From Rebecca billardiae RCC1528 (lineage: Eukaryota; Haptophyta): a DNA stretch of 64,000 nucleotides. The notes under the pieces are model-generated. The model did no database searches, was not told the origin of the DNA, and saw only the letters and a list, made by a program, of their open reading frames with translations. The translations under genes were made by a program, and so were the position numbers. Where the stretch lies: NCBI GenBank assembly GCA_965240325.2, contig OZ251222.1, positions 310,001 to 374,000 of the forward strand, written 5' to 3'. Within the stretch, counting starts at the first letter, position 1. Every line of letters begins with the position of its first letter. This document shows positions 29,962-40,357 of the stretch, in pieces.

Positions 29962-32172
29962 CTAGTCCACCTTGACCGCGGCGAAGATCTTCCACACGAA
30001 CCAGTAGCACGCGTAGAAGCCGATGGTCCCCGTCATGACGAAGAAGATGAGCGACGCGATCGCCATGTACCTGCGCGCGCGCGTCGTGGCGTGGGCATGG
30101 TGCGCGCGGGCGCAGGGCATCGTGAGCGTGGGCCGCGACAGCCGCGGGTGCGCGGCCGAGCCCGTGGTCGCGCGAGCGCGCACCCGAAGAAGAGGAGTCC
30201 GGAGACGAACTTCTCAATCTCGAGCTTGGTCGCAAAGTAGAAGATCGAGTAGAGGAAGAGGTACGCCGCCGACGAGCCCGACGTGAGGAACGAGCGCCAC
30301 CACCAGTGGTAGTCCTCCGCGCACAGCTGGAAGTAGCACATCACGACCGTGATCTCGGCGCACGTGATCACGAGGATCACAAACACGAGGAAGAGGAAGC
30401 CAAACACGTAGTAGAACTGGTGCAGCCAGATGGACGAGAGGATGAAGAAGAGCTCGATGAAGACCGCGCCGAACGGCAGCACGCCGCCCACAATGATCGA
30501 GAACGCCGGCTGCATGTACCACACCTGCTCGGGCACCTGCCGAGGGATCTGATTGGTCCGCACCGGGAAGTCGGGCACCTTCCGTTGGTACCCAAAGTAC
30601 GCGCCCAAGAAGCAGAGCGGCGTGGAGATGCCGAACCAGAGGAGCAGCAGCGCGACGAGCGTGCCGAACGGCACCGCCCCCGACGACGCCTCGCCCCAGA
30701 TGAAGAAGTTGAGCACGAAGAAGATCACGAAGACGACACCCGGGTAGAGCGTGGCGGTGAGCACGGTGTTCTGCTTCCAGTGCGCGCCGCCCTTGAGCGT
30801 CTTGAGCAGGTGCGCCGAGAGGAAGCCGGCGGGCACGCCCATGAACACGAAGAGCAGCACCATCGCCGTCATCAGCCCGCCGCGGTTCGCCGGCGAGAGG
30901 AAGCCGAGCACGGCGAACACCATCGTGATCATCAGCATGCCGAGGATCTGCGAGCCCGTGCCGGTCGAGACGCACAGCAGCATCGGGTTGGCGGGCGGTC
31001 GGAACACGTCGCCGTGCACGAGCTTCCAGCCCGTCTCCTCCTCCACCTGCGCGCGCGAACGAGAGAGAGAGAGAGAGCGAGGGAGAGAGAAGGGGCGAGG
31101 CGCGAGCGGACGGGCGGGCGCAGGTCGGCCGGCGCGGCGAGGGCACAGGCGCGCGCACGCGCCGCGTGCCGCGCGGCGCGCCACCGGCTCGGCGCAATCT
31201 CAGCCTCAATCTCGGCCTCGCGCGCGCGGCGCGCACCTCCTCAGCCACGTCGAGCTGGTTGTACCGCTGGAAGTCGCGGTGGAGGGTGCGCATCATGATC
31301 ATGGCGACCATGCCCGAGAGGAAGAGCACGATCATCAGCGAGTTGATGATGGAGAACCAGTGGATCTGCTCGTCGCCCATCAGCAGGTACGTGTCCCACC
31401 GGCTTGCCCATTTGATGTCCGAGTGCTCCCACTTCACGTCGTACGTGAACACGACCTCGCCGGGCTTGGTGAGCGGCTGCGGGCCGGCGCCGCCGCTGCA
31501 CGAGGTGAGCTTGGGCGGCGACGCGTCGTTCCACGCGCCGCTGTACGCGTGCTTCACGCTGCTCGGCTCCACCTCGAAGCCGACGATCCGCGAGCCCTCG
31601 AACGACGGGTCCTTGTGGTACTTGACCGTGATCGCGACGTGGTTGTTGAGGTACGAGACGCCCTCCTCGGTGCTCGGGATCTCGGTGGAGCCCTTGAAGC
31701 CCATCGGGAAGCCGACGTCGTACACCGTCACCGGCGCGCCCGGCACGCTGTCGTCGACAAACTTGGTCGCAGCGGGCAGGTTGTCCAGAATCCAGTGCAC
31801 GCGGTACTCTTCTGCCACGCGCAGGCTGAAGAGCTGCACCTCGTCGGTGGTGAGCTCCTTGCGGCAGAGCACCTTGCACGTCTCGTCCACGCCCATCCTC
31901 AGGTCGTACAGCGAGTTGACGATCCGGTCGCCACGCAGCACCTCGCCCAGGTTCTCGGCGACGTTCTCGATCGCGCCCGGCTTGCAGTACGGCATGCTGT
32001 AGTACTCATAGGGCAGCTGCGTCTTGGTGGACGTGAGCTTGTTCACCTTGAGCTCGACTTTCGCGCCTGTCGCGTACTCCTGCGGCGCCACGCCCGGCAG
32101 GTAGAACCCTGCCGCCGGCACCGCGAGGAGCAACGCCGCGGCCGCGGCCTTCGCGGCTCGTTGTGTCGCCAT
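29962..32172 (-). CDS. Transmembrane 9 superfamily protein (nonaspanin, EMP70)
   Basis: Three exons (32172-31237, 31046-30184, 30070-29962) give 635 residues, the usual size. A signal peptide covers about 1-22 and leads into the mature start [22 protein letters not shown], diagnostic for the family. The lumenal domain (about 23-275) includes [17 protein letters not shown]. Nine membrane segments follow, starting with [21 protein letters not shown]. The family landmarks [37 protein letters not shown] and [22 protein letters not shown] are all present, and the last exon ends [18 protein letters not shown], matching the conserved C-terminal Golgi-retention tail (KxD). These proteins act in the endosome/Golgi in membrane-protein sorting and adhesion. 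Intron 1 contains a GA-rich tract. It is head-to-head with bestrophin. Confidence 0.96.
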
Positions 32173-32326
32173 GGCGCACGCCGAGGGCAGCTGGGCAGGT
32201 GAGGCGTTGTGACCCGTCCGGGCGCTTTTGAGCGCCTCGCGCACCGGACCCGGCTTGAAAAATTGCCCGCCTGCTCACTCGGACGGCACGGTGCATGGGG
32301 GCCGCGCACCGCCCGCCGCTCCCGCC
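32173..32326. promoter_or_regulatory. 154 bp divergent spacer between TM9SF and bestrophin genes
   Basis: Opposing start codons are 154 bp apart. No defined promoter box was recognised. Two TTGAAAA/TTTTGAG-like words are the only departures from GC-rich sequence. Confidence 0.45.
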
Positions 32327-34056
32327 ATGATCGACTACAGCAAGGAGCAATGGGGCGGCACGCTCCACCTCATCGGCTCGGTTCTGCCGCGCTCGATCCC
32401 GCAGGCGCTCATCAGCGTCGCTGTTGTCTTTGCCGTGGTCGCGTACGCGCGGTTCGTCGAGAACACGTTTGCGCGCACGGAGGTGCAGACGCCGATCGGC
32501 GCGGTGGGCGACGAGGTGATTTACGAGTTCGCCGAGCACCCGTACGTGCACCAGATGGGGATGCTGTCCATCTCGTTTGTCATCGCCTTCCGTGTCAACC
32601 TCGCGTACAACCGATGTGAGCGCCGCGCCGCCGCTCGCGCACGTGCCGCCGCCGCGCGCCACCCGTTGCTCACGCGCGGCCCGCGCGCACGCGCGCCGCC
32701 AGACTGGGAGGGCCTGACGATGGTGCACAGCATGCGCTCCAAGTGGGTGGACGCCATCACGCAGCTCCTCGCCTTCGACGACCCGATCTCCCTCGGCCCG
32801 CACCCCGAGAACACGACGGGCTTCAAGGTGATGATCGCTCACCTCTTCTCGCTGCTGCACGCCGTGGCGATGCTCGAGATCAAGGGCGTGTGGGACGTGC
32901 GCTGCCTCATCTCGAGGCGGCCGGAGCAGCTCGCGACGCCCGTCACGCTGATGACCATGATGTTCCCCTGGCTCCGCACCTTCTACATGCACGAGGAGAA
33001 CCGCCACCGGTACATCCAGATGGAGGTGCTCGGCGGCGTGGACGAGCGCGCGCTCGACCAGCTGCTCAGTATTGGCGACCACGGCTGGGTCGAGTTCGTG
33101 CACGCGCGGATCATTCGGGTGATCTGCGATCGGATGACGAGCGGCGGGCTCAACTTCCCCCCGCCGATCATCTCGCGCATCTTCCAGGAGATCTCGACCG
33201 GCACGCTCATGTCGGCGAGCGCGCAGAAGATTGCGCAGGTGCCGTTCCCGTGGCCTTTCTTCGACGTGATGCGGCTGATCAAGTACTACTTCCTGCTCAC
33301 CGGCCCGCTGGTGATCGTCTCGTTCACGACGCACGTCAGCGTCGCCGTCTTCCTCTCGTTCCTCTCCTCCCTCTTCTTCGTCGCGATCAACGAGGTCGCC
33401 GAGGAGCTCGAGGACCCCTTCGGAGAGGTGCGTGCGCGCAGCCCGCGCGCGCGCGCGGCGGCCGAGTGGCCACAGCACCGCACGGCGGTGGCGGGGCTCA
33501 CGCGACTCACGCGGCGCCGGTCGGCCGCACCTGCCCTCCCCTGCAGGACGCCAACGACCTGCCCCTGAACGACCTGCACAAGGAGTTCAACGAGATCCTG
33601 TACAAGATGATCTTCATGCCGCGCCTCGAGACGGACGTGCTCTCGTCGGCGAAGGGGCGCAACTTCCAGGCGCACCTCAAGGACTCGATGGTGCGCCGGT
33701 TTGGCAAGGCGAGCGAGTCGACGCGCCGCTTCCGGAGCTACCTCGTCGGCGGGAGCAACGAGCGCTCGCTCCACGGCGTCGTGCAGTCGTCGGACCTGGC
33801 GCTCGAAATCCCGCGCGGCGAGTCCTCCATCACGCCGGCGGACCAGCGGGCGCAGCACGCCCCGGCGGATGGCTCGGCGGCGCGCCGCGGCTCCTGGCTG
33901 AGAACGATGTTTGTGTCGGGCCGCCCACGAGCCGGCAGCGACTCGAGCGCGCCGCCTGGCCCACCCTCGCCCCGCAGCGGCGCCAGCAGTCACCACAAGC
34001 GAGCTCGCAACAGCCAAGGGGATACGAGGTCACCACGGATAGCCGTGCGCACCTGA
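32327..34056 (+). CDS. Bestrophin-family chloride channel
   Basis: Three exons (32327-32615, 32703-33427, 33547-34056) give 507 residues. The first join restores AYNRYWEGLTMVHSMRSKW, the conserved 'NxxYxRWWE/YDRFWE'-type signature. Membrane segments lie at about 25-45 and 80-95, and further hydrophobic helices at about 313-345 (YYFLLTGPLVIVSFTTHVSVAVFLSF). AEELEDPFGEDANDLPLNDL at about 328-348 is the conserved acidic motif after the last helix (EELENPFG.D.NDLP). It is more like the algal, plant and bacterial bestrophins, some of which act in thylakoids or at the pyrenoid as anion/bicarbonate channels, than vertebrate ones; the location here is unknown. The tail after about 430 is Ser/Pro-rich. 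Confidence 0.9.
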
Positions 34057-34277
34057 CCCGAGGTCCCCGCGAGATGACTCATCGATCGCCTCATCACTCA
34101 TCAGTCATCGGCGCCTGCCCGGCTGCCCGCCCGGACGGGCCGCGGCGCCGCGCCGCCGAGCAGCATCAGCCGGGCAGCCGCCTTGTCACGGGAGAATCTG
34201 GTGACGATTCATCTCAACTTGCTTATAAGCTGATGGGCGCGCGCGCGCGAATACTGCTGCCGACACCATATGTAATA

Positions 34278-36896
34278 CTAGCCGGCCATGATGACCGTCG
34301 GAGTCGCCTGCTCGTCGTGACGTGCCGCAGCCGACGACGCGCGCGGGCCGTCGAGCGCGCCGCCGAGGCCGAGCTCGCCGAGCGCGGCGGCGCGGCCGTC
34401 GAAGCTGCAGCGCACGCGCAGCACCGTGGCCGCTGCGTCGGGCAGCACCCGCCGCGCCTCGCGCAGGTCCGCCGGCTCGATGTGCGCGGGCACGACCACG
34501 GGCAGGGCGCAGCGCAGGATCGGGTCGAGGTGGCGCAGCGAGTCGGGCGTGGTTGGCGTGCTCGCGTCGAGCGCGCACGCGCCGTCCCCGCCCGGGTCGC
34601 GCGCCGCGTACTCAAACTCGCCAGACAGGATGGCGCGCACCGACGGCGGCGCAGGGCATTCGGCGGCGGGGACGCGCTCGAGCGAGAGCGTCCACGGGCC
34701 GAAGGCGTGCGTCTCGCCCACGCGCACCTCGCACCGCGCGGCGGCGCCGCGCCCCTCGTCCAGCCCGCGCGCGCGCCGCCACCACCACTCGGCCGCGTGC
34801 TCCACCCACGTGCGGCGCGCGACGATGGGCGGGAAGAAGGCCGCTCGGAAGATCACGAGCTGGCCTCCGTCGAAGAGGAGCGTGCGGTTGTCGCGCTTGA
34901 GGCTGAGCCAGCCCTCGAAGGGCGGCGTGCGGCGCAGGTGGCGCAGCAGGTTGAGCACAGACTTGTCGCGCACCAGCCCGGTGCCCAGCCGCTGCTCGCA
35001 CACGCCGCGCAGCGCCTCAGCCCACCAGAGCGGCGGCATGTGCGCGTGCACGGCCGCGGGCAGCAGCGCGCACGCGCCCGTCACGCGCACCGAGCGCCAG
35101 AACGGCTCGAGCAGCTGCGCGTGCACGAGGCCGCGCAGCGCGCGCGCGTCCGCCGCGAGCGCGCCCAGGTGCGCGCTGAACCCCGCGCCGTACATGTCGT
35201 GCAGCAGCGGCCAGAGCCGCTCGCGCGTCTTGCCGCGCGTCGACCAGCCCGGCGTGCTGTCCCGGAGCCAGGGCACGCCGTGCGCGCGCGCGAGCGCGTA
35301 GATCTCGGGCTTGGCGTGCGCGAGCAAGGGGCGCCACACGCGCACGGCGGAGACGAGCGACTCGGGCTCCATCCCGCCCAGCTCGAGCAGCGACACGCCC
35401 TTCATCACGTTCGACACCACGTTCTCGTGCACGTCGCCCGCGTGGTGGCCGAACAGCACCGCGGCCGCGCCGGACTGCGCGAGCACGGACCGATACGTGG
35501 CGTATCTCGCCTGCCGCGAGATCGCCTCGTACTCGTCGCGCGCGGTGACGCCGCGGCGCACCTCGCTCACCACGCGCTTGCGGAAGCCGATCCCGCGAGC
35601 CGCGCACCAGCCCTCCACGAACGCCGCCTCCGCCGCGCTCTCGCGCCGGTTGGCGTAGTCGATGTGCACGGCCAGGACGGGCGGGCGCGGGGCCTCGAGC
35701 GAAGACGCGCGCGCTGCCGCGGCCGCGGCGGGCGCGTCCGCGCTCGGCGGGTGGGTCTTGCCCCAGCGCCGCTCGCCGCGGCCGCGGCCGCGGCCTCGGC
35801 CGCGCCCACGAGCCCGTCCGCCGTCCTCACCGACGCCGCCGCCGCCACTGTCGCCCCCAACCCGCCCGCCCTCATCAGCCGCCGCCGCCGCCTCGGCCGG
35901 CGCGGCCTCGGCCGGCGCGGCGCTCGGCCCCCGAGCTGAGGGCGACGCTTCGAGGGGAGCGTCGGCGTCGGCGCGGCACGCGCGCTCGGGTGCGTCGAGC
36001 GGGAGCGTGCACAGCGCGTGCACCAGCGTCGCCACCACCATCGAGTCCACGCCGCCCGAGAGCGAGACGACGATGGGCGGCGCGTTCGGGGCGAGTGCGC
36101 CCCGCGCGCGCAGGAAGGCGGCCATGCTGGCACACAGACGCTCAGCTCGGATGGCGGCGAGGTCGGGCGGGCCGGGCGCGGGGAGGTGCTCGAGGATGTC
36201 GTCGGGGTCGCCGCTCGTCGAGCCGCGCAGGTGCAGCAGCCGCGACTCCGTCGCGCGGCGGAAGCGCCCCAGCGCCTCCGCCTCCGCCGCGTCGCGCGCC
36301 GCTCGCGCCGCCGTCAGCGCCTGCACTCTCTCCAGCCGAGGCAACGTCGGCGAGTGCCGGAGCGGCATGAGGGCGAAGACGAGCTGCGCGCTCGGCAGCG
36401 CGTCGTGCCAGCCCCGCGCAAGCAGCTCCTCCGCGCACGCCAGGGCGCGCGCGTCCGCGCGCGCCGCGTCCGCGTCGTCTGCCGTGCCGCGGGCGCGCGC
36501 GCGGCGCGTGTGGCGCGCGAGCTGATCGAGCACGACGATCAGCGCGAGCAGCGCGCGCGGGTGGGCGCGCCAGTGGTCGAGGCGGCCGGCGCAGGCGCTC
36601 TCGACCAGGCCTGAGAAGCGACGGACCACCTCGGCGTCGATCGACGCCTGCGCCGTCGAGCCGTGCGGCGCAAACCAGCGCGCGCGCACGCGCTCGGCAG
36701 GGTCGCCGCCAAACCAAAAGTCGAGCACAGCCTCGGCGTCGGCGGGCGCGCGTGTCGGCGGAGGGAGGGGCGGATGTGCGGCGGAGGGCACAGCCGCCGC
36801 GTGCGCCCGCCGCCGACTGTGCGCGCGCCACCACGCCCAGGCGCATACGCACGCCGCGCACGCCCCTCCGAGCAGCGCGAGGCGCGTCGCCGCCAT
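34278..36896 (-). CDS. DUF924 - PP-loop (TilS-type tRNA-Ile lysidine synthetase) fusion protein
   Basis: A single-exon protein of 872 residues. An N-terminal hydrophobic stretch (about 5-23) could be a signal or transit segment. Residues about 54-225 match DUF924: VLDFWFGG at the start, LIVVLDQLARHTRR corresponding to the family's DQFPRN motif, then ALACAEELLARGWHD. A PP-loop ATPase follows, with VSLSGGVDSMVVATLVHAL (SGGVDS at 280-285), a long disordered Gly/Arg insert, AVHIDYANRRESAAEAAF, RDEYEAISRQARYATY, LFGHHAGDVHENVVSNVMKG and RDSTPGWSTRGKTRERL. These are the ordered motifs of TilS/MesJ, which converts C34 of tRNA-Ile(CAU) to lysidine so that it reads AUA. In eukaryotes lysidine is expected in plastids or mitochondria, so organelle import is likely. 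It may instead be a TilS paralogue with another substrate. Confidence 0.82.
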   Translation of the reverse strand: MAATRLALLGGACAACVCAWAWWRAHSRRRAHAAAVPSAAHPPLPPPTRAPADAEAVLDFWFGGDPAERVRARWFAPHGSTAQASIDAEVVRRFSGLVESACAGRLDHWRAHPRALLALIVVLDQLARHTRRARARGTADDADAARADARALACAEELLARGWHDALPSAQLVFALMPLRHSPTLPRLERVQALTAARAARDAAEAEALGRFRRATESRLLHLRGSTSGDPDDILEHLPAPGPPDLAAIRAERLCASMAAFLRARGALAPNAPPIVVSLSGGVDSMVVATLVHALCTLPLDAPERACRADADAPLEASPSARGPSAAPAEAAPAEAAAAADEGGRVGGDSGGGGVGEDGGRARGRGRGRGRGRGERRWGKTHPPSADAPAAAAAARASSLEAPRPPVLAVHIDYANRRESAAEAAFVEGWCAARGIGFRKRVVSEVRRGVTARDEYEAISRQARYATYRSVLAQSGAAAVLFGHHAGDVHENVVSNVMKGVSLLELGGMEPESLVSAVRVWRPLLAHAKPEIYALARAHGVPWLRDSTPGWSTRGKTRERLWPLLHDMYGAGFSAHLGALAADARALRGLVHAQLLEPFWRSVRVTGACALLPAAVHAHMPPLWWAEALRGVCEQRLGTGLVRDKSVLNLLRHLRRTPPFEGWLSLKRDNRTLLFDGGQLVIFRAAFFPPIVARRTWVEHAAEWWWRRARGLDEGRGAAARCEVRVGETHAFGPWTLSLERVPAAECPAPPSVRAILSGEFEYAARDPGGDGACALDASTPTTPDSLRHLDPILRCALPVVVPAHIEPADLREARRVLPDAAATVLRVRCSFDGRAAALGELGLGGALDGPRASSAAARHDEQATPTVIMAG

Positions 36897-37200
36897 GCCG
36901 AGAGGCTGCCCTGCCGCTGGGACTTTTTCGTATCATATTCATCAGATCATCAACCACTTTACTTGTACTACATATTCCACTGCTGCTATGCGTATTCATC
37001 ATGCTACAGTTTTTGATAGCCCTCGAAGCAATGTTGGGTGTTCTTGAGTAAGCGATCCCGAGCGGGATCCGTGTGACGCCGCGTCGCGCTCCCTGATTGG
37101 AGGAGGCTGTCGGAGGATCCAGTCCTGGGCAAGATCCCCTCCAGAAGTTGTTCCCTCTGCTCCGGGCCGCCCGCGCGCCCCTCGCCCGTGGAGGACGACG
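36897..37200. promoter_or_regulatory. 304 bp divergent spacer between the TilS-like and 37201 genes
   Basis: It contains a less GC-rich stretch (about 36930-37040) that reads as AT-rich promoter-like DNA for both genes. No specific element was identified. Confidence 0.45.
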
Positions 37201-40200
37201 ATGGCCTTCGACGAGGACGAACGCGACATGCTGGGCCTATCGACGCGCGAGGTCTCGTCGACGATCCACAGGCTCGATGGCATCGTCGAGCAGATCCCAT
37301 TCGCCTCGGCGCACCAAGTGAAGCCGCTCGCGCCCGAGCAGCTTGAGAGCCTGACGGCGTGCGGTGAGGCCTCGGCCGCCGCGGCGGCGGGCGAGGGGGA
37401 CAGGTTCCACTTCGAGAAGGCCGGCGCGAAGGGCAAGTACCACGAGCGTGGGTCGGCCTCCGAGGAGGACTACGCCGTCGAGCGCCGGCGCGCGCTCATG
37501 AAGCGGCCGAGGGTCGTCGCGGCGCTCGCCAAGTTTTGGCGCGCGGCCGGCCTGGCCGAGCACGACCGCATGGACCGCGAGCACTACACGATGATCCTGG
37601 AGCGCGTGTCGCGCGCGCTCGGCGTGGTGAGGATGACGGACGACGACCCGGTCGCCCGCTCGCGCGCGCTCGCGCGCATGGACTGGGAGCGCGACGTGCG
37701 GCGCGGCGGCGAGGGCGCGACGGATATGCGGCTGAGCGTGTGGTGCGCCGCCATGTTCGAGCTGGTGGACACGTGGGTTGAGGGCGCGAGCGAGGACGAG
37801 TACGTGGCGTTCCTCTCGACGCTGTACCGCCGGATCACCCGCTTCTCCGCCCAGCCCATCATCGACGCCTTCCTCCGCGCCCAGCGCCGCCCGCCCGCCG
37901 AGGACAGCATCCAGGCGCTGATGCGATCGATCGCCACCCTTGGCGAGCTCGCCTCGGCGCCGCGCGAGCTGCTGCCCGCGGAGGAGGTGCGCGTGGACGA
38001 GCTGATCGGCGACACGGCGAGTGAGACAGCCTCCGCCCCCGACGACGCGCCGGCCGCGGACGAGACGCCCATCGCCGCCGTCCGCCGCGAGACGCGCCGC
38101 GTGCGCGCCGCGCTGCGGCGCAAGCAGCGCGCCGAGGCGCAGCGCGCGCCGGCCGCGAGCGCGCCCGACATGTCCAGGCTGCAGGAGGCGCTGGAGGCGG
38201 CGTCCGCGGCGGGCGCGGTCGAGCCGCTCGCGCTCGCGGAGGCGGCGGACGCCCTCGTCGACGGGCTCGCGGTCGAGGTCGTCGAGAAGGCCGCGGCGAT
38301 GGAGGCGATCGCCGTCGCGGCAACCCCCGCGCGCGGCTCCTCGCAGCTGCAGCCGCCCTCCTCGCCCGCCAGGCCGAGCCTGAGCGTGGCCGGGCCGGCG
38401 TCGCCGCTCAGGTCGCCGCAGAGGCACGGCTCGCAGTGGGCGCAGCGCGCGCCCGAGGTGCCGCCATCGCCCACCGTGCCCAAGTCCGTCGTCGAGGTCG
38501 CCTTCCGGGAGGCAGCGGACGCCGGCTTCACGCCGTGGTCGTCTGCCAAGGTGGACATGGTTGGCCAGTGGCGGAGGCGCGCCACGGCCGCGGCCGGCTC
38601 GACGAGCTCGGCGAGCGGCCGGGCGCCGCTGGCGGCGAGCGCGGCGCAGCGCGCGAGCGCGCTCGAGGACAAGAGCGCGCGCCTCGAGATGAACGCAGCG
38701 CTCATGCGCGAGAAGGCCGACGCCAAAGCGCGCGAGCTCGAGGACAGACTGCGCGCAGAGCTGGGCGCACAGCTCCAGTCCAAGGCGGCGGCGCGCTCGG
38801 CCGCGGCGCGCGCCGCGGCGGCCGCGACGCGCGGCGCGAGGCAGCCGGGCGGGGCGCGCGTGAGCGCGGGCGCGGGCGCGCGCCCCGGCGTGAGCCTCGG
38901 CCCCATCGCCGGCCGTGGAGCCAAGCCCACCGCCGACGCGCCCGCGGCGGCCGCCGAGGGCGCGGCCGATTCGCTCGGCGCGGCCACGGCCATCGAGCCC
39001 GCACTGCCGCCCGCGCCGCCGCCCGCACTGCCGCCCGCGCTGCCGCCCGCGCCCATCCAGGTGTGGGATGACGAGCCGAGCGCGCCCGTGGGCGCGGGCA
39101 CGGGCAGCGCGGGCAGCGCGGGCGGCGCCCGCCCGCTCACCTCGCCCTCCGACGCTTCGGCCGCCGCCCGGCCGCTCGGCGCGGGCGCGCCTTCGCCGGA
39201 GATGCGAGGCCTGGCGCGCTCGCCCGGCGCGGCCGCTCGCCGGTCGCCGCAGCTGCGTGGCGCAGGTCAGGAGCAGGGCAGCCCGAAGGACGGTCGGGGC
39301 CTGCACGCGCCGCTACCGCCGCGCGCCGCCGCGCGCCCCGGCCGCGGATCGCTACCGCCGCTCGGCTCACCCGCCTCGCCATCCTCGCCGGTGGCAGTTG
39401 ACGAAGCAGGCTTTGACAGCGGCGCACCCGCGCTGATGGCTGGCGGGGGCGCGGCGCTGGGCGCGCAGCCCGTGGCTGGCGCTGCGGGCGCGGGCGCCGA
39501 CCTGGCCGCAGCCACGTCCCCGCCGCCGCCGGCGCGGCCCCGGCTGTCGAATGCGGGCGTGGCGCTGGGCGCGCAGCCAGTGGCCGCGGCTGGCGCCGCG
39601 GGCGCGGGCGCCGACCCGGCCGCAGCCACGTCCGCGCCGCCGCCGGCGCGGCCACGGCAGTCGATTGCTCGCCCCACGCGCCGATCGGCCGCGGCCGCCA
39701 CGGCCACGGCCGCCGCGGCCGCCGCGGCCGCGGAGGCCGCGGCTGCCCCCGCCGCCGAGCACTTGGCCGAGCCGACGGCGCTGACGCCGGAGCCCCCTCG
39801 CCCGGGGATGCCGCCCCGGGCTGCGTCCGCAGTCCGGGCGGCCAACCTCGGCGACATTGTCTTTGCTGACTCGAGCGCGGAGGAGAAGGAAGCGCCGTCG
39901 GCGACGCACCAGCCGGCGATGCCTGCGCGGCGTGCGCCCGTCGGGCTCGCGTCGCGGCAGCAGCGGGCGTCGCGTGGCACGCCCGCGCTCAGTGCGCCCG
40001 CCGGCCCGCTGCCGCCTCTCTCCCGTCCGCCGCCATCGCCAGAGGGCAGCTCGCGGCTGCAGCTGCCGTCGCGCACAGACACGCTGAGCGGCCTGAGCGC
40101 GATCGCCTCCTCAGGCTCGTCCAACAACCTGACAGCGCTCGCCGGCAGTGTCGCCGCCTCACCGAGGGCACCCGACCGCCAGGCCACCCTCTCCTTGCTC

Positions 40201-40275
40201 GCCACGGACGTCAAGCCGCGGACGCCGCCGCCGCCGCCGCGCCGAAGCCTGCGCGGCGACAGCTTTCGCAAGTAG
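37201..40275 (+). CDS. Large unrecognised protist protein, globular N-terminus and disordered tail
   Basis: A single-exon protein of 1024 residues. Residues about 1-260 look globular. They include LMKRPRVVAALAKFWRAAG, MDREHYTMILERVSRALGV, DWERDVRRGGEGATDMRLSVWCAAMFELVDTWVEG and EYVAFLSTLYRRITRF. That order (helix, 'W-x-R-D...W...FELxD-W', helix) gives the impression of a conserved protist domain, but I cannot name it. Residues about 470-550 contain a short coiled coil (ALEDKSARLEMNAALMREKADAKARELEDRLRAEL, given here only as a position guide near 38660-38760). The remainder is Ala/Pro/Ser-rich and contains a near-duplicate block, with the phrase ALGAQPVAGAAGAGADLAAAT and its variant repeated at about 39450-39510 and 39560-39630. 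A cytoskeletal or ciliary role is possible but not supported by any motif. Confidence 0.7.
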   Translation: MAFDEDERDMLGLSTREVSSTIHRLDGIVEQIPFASAHQVKPLAPEQLESLTACGEASAAAAAGEGDRFHFEKAGAKGKYHERGSASEEDYAVERRRALMKRPRVVAALAKFWRAAGLAEHDRMDREHYTMILERVSRALGVVRMTDDDPVARSRALARMDWERDVRRGGEGATDMRLSVWCAAMFELVDTWVEGASEDEYVAFLSTLYRRITRFSAQPIIDAFLRAQRRPPAEDSIQALMRSIATLGELASAPRELLPAEEVRVDELIGDTASETASAPDDAPAADETPIAAVRRETRRVRAALRRKQRAEAQRAPAASAPDMSRLQEALEAASAAGAVEPLALAEAADALVDGLAVEVVEKAAAMEAIAVAATPARGSSQLQPPSSPARPSLSVAGPASPLRSPQRHGSQWAQRAPEVPPSPTVPKSVVEVAFREAADAGFTPWSSAKVDMVGQWRRRATAAAGSTSSASGRAPLAASAAQRASALEDKSARLEMNAALMREKADAKARELEDRLRAELGAQLQSKAAARSAAARAAAAATRGARQPGGARVSAGAGARPGVSLGPIAGRGAKPTADAPAAAAEGAADSLGAATAIEPALPPAPPPALPPALPPAPIQVWDDEPSAPVGAGTGSAGSAGGARPLTSPSDASAAARPLGAGAPSPEMRGLARSPGAAARRSPQLRGAGQEQGSPKDGRGLHAPLPPRAAARPGRGSLPPLGSPASPSSPVAVDEAGFDSGAPALMAGGGAALGAQPVAGAAGAGADLAAATSPPPPARPRLSNAGVALGAQPVAAAGAAGAGADPAAATSAPPPARPRQSIARPTRRSAAAATATAAAAAAAAEAAAAPAAEHLAEPTALTPEPPRPGMPPRAASAVRAANLGDIVFADSSAEEKEAPSATHQPAMPARRAPVGLASRQQRASRGTPALSAPAGPLPPLSRPPPSPEGSSRLQLPSRTDTLSGLSAIASSGSSNNLTALAGSVAASPRAPDRQATLSLLATDVKPRTPPPPPRRSLRGDSFRK

Positions 40276-40357
40276 CCGACGCCGTGACCCACTACCACGT
40301 GAACGATTGGCAGTGGCACTTGAACTTTGCGGCCAGGATGCGGCGTTTTTTGTTCTA

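Noticed and set aside
37237-39306. A 689-codon minus-strand frame
   Set aside because: Shadow of the 37201-40275 protein; low-complexity Arg/Ala/Gly composition.
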